Positions 5,580 through 5,771 of a DNA stretch of 5,771 nt are shown piece by piece (the stretch's first letter is position 1; every line of letters starts with the position of its first letter). The stretch is from Desulfobacteraceae bacterium UBA5852. Lineage in GTDB: Bacteria > Desulfobacterota > Desulfobacteria > Desulfobacterales > UBA5852. The DNA lies in contig DJGG01000097.1 of assembly GCA_002432195.1 (NCBI GenBank), positions 1 to 5,771 of the forward strand, written 5' to 3'. The position numbers and the translations under genes were made by a program. The notes under the pieces were generated by a model. It worked only from the letters and a program-made list of their open reading frames with translations, was not told the DNA's origin and searched no databases.

Positions 5580-5771
5580 GGGGCGTGGGTCGTTTGGCCA
5601 GCGGGCCGCTGTTTGAAGGCGTTAGGCTTCGTTGGCCGCGACGCCGCCGCCGCGCCGGTGAGCACCGTCAGCGAAGGGCTATGAAAGGCGCCTCTTCGGG
5701 CGAACGCCGCGGCGGGGCCTACGAAGCCTTACGCCTGAGTTCCGGGCCGCTGGCCAAACGACCCACGCCCC
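5580..5771. repeat. Large imperfect inverted repeat, non-coding
   Basis: The outer arms are a perfect 25-base inverted repeat: 5580-5604 (begins GGGGCGTGGGTCGTTTGGCC) against 5747-5771. Inside them, 5617-5637 and 5716-5736 form a second pair matching at 19 of 21 bases, both built around the core AGGCGTWAGGCTTCGTWGGCC. The unmatched spacers between the two pairs are nearly equal (12 and 10 bases), so the whole ~192 bases can fold into one long interrupted hairpin. The 78-base centre holds more short stems, such as CGGTG with CACCG at 5656-5667. The right arm ends exactly at the window edge, so the repeat may extend further. No credible gene lies in 5534-5771. It could be a palindromic intergenic repeat, a transposase-less miniature element or a structured transcript; sequence alone does not decide. 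Confidence 0.8.

Noticed and set aside
5364..5684. A 106-codon plus-strand frame over the start of the LysE gene and into the inverted repeat.
   Set aside because: It is antisense to the well-supported LysE exporter and continues through the non-coding repeat, with no domain or ribosome binding site.
5617..5736. Possible integron attC site, because GTTAGGC at 5621 resembles a GTTRRRY core and GCCTTAC lies opposite.
   Set aside because: The opposite box is GCCTTAC rather than RYYYAAC, the element has extra long outer arms, and no integrase or gene cassette is present.

Overview
This is a very GC-rich (roughly 70% by eye), gene-dense bacterial chromosome segment. Strong Shine-Dalgarno (SD) sequences, codon third positions dominated by G/C, and the gene content (thioredoxin-like ferredoxin, MmsA-type dehydrogenase, TtuC-type dehydrogenase, LysE and AEC carriers) fit a high-GC proteobacterium. 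I lean towards a gammaproteobacterium such as a sulfur-oxidising or phototrophic lineage, but that placement is an inference with weak support. No RNA gene, CRISPR array, integrase or transposase gene was seen.

Layout. At the left edge, the start of a small Cys-rich (zinc-ribbon-like) protein is read leftwards. It is divergent from a rightward thioredoxin-fold [2Fe-2S] ferredoxin that lacks an obvious start codon. After a 162-base gap holding a plausible sigma-70-type promoter come three closely spaced rightward genes: a methylmalonate-semialdehyde-dehydrogenase-type (CoA-acylating) aldehyde dehydrogenase, a 144-residue ferritin/rubrerythrin-like helical protein whose metal site looks eroded, and a tartrate/D-malate dehydrogenase (TtuC/DmlA) of the beta-decarboxylating family. 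A GC-rich 179-base gap with hairpins separates these from a 10-TM AEC-family carrier. A leftward LysE/RhtB-family exporter converges on the carrier, with a G/C hairpin between them. The last ~190 bases are a large imperfect inverted repeat with no gene.

How the genes may work together. The dehydrogenase pair plus the AEC carrier (a family that includes malate and malonate permeases) suggests a small C3/C4 hydroxy-dicarboxylate or semialdehyde catabolic unit: uptake, NAD-linked oxidative decarboxylation, then CoA-linked semialdehyde oxidation. The ferritin-like protein sits inside this unit with intergenic gaps of only 22 and 45 bases, and its role is unknown. The substrate cannot be read from sequence alone. 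The most unusual items are this odd middle protein, with a three-cysteine ladder and degenerate diiron ligands, and the terminal inverted repeat.
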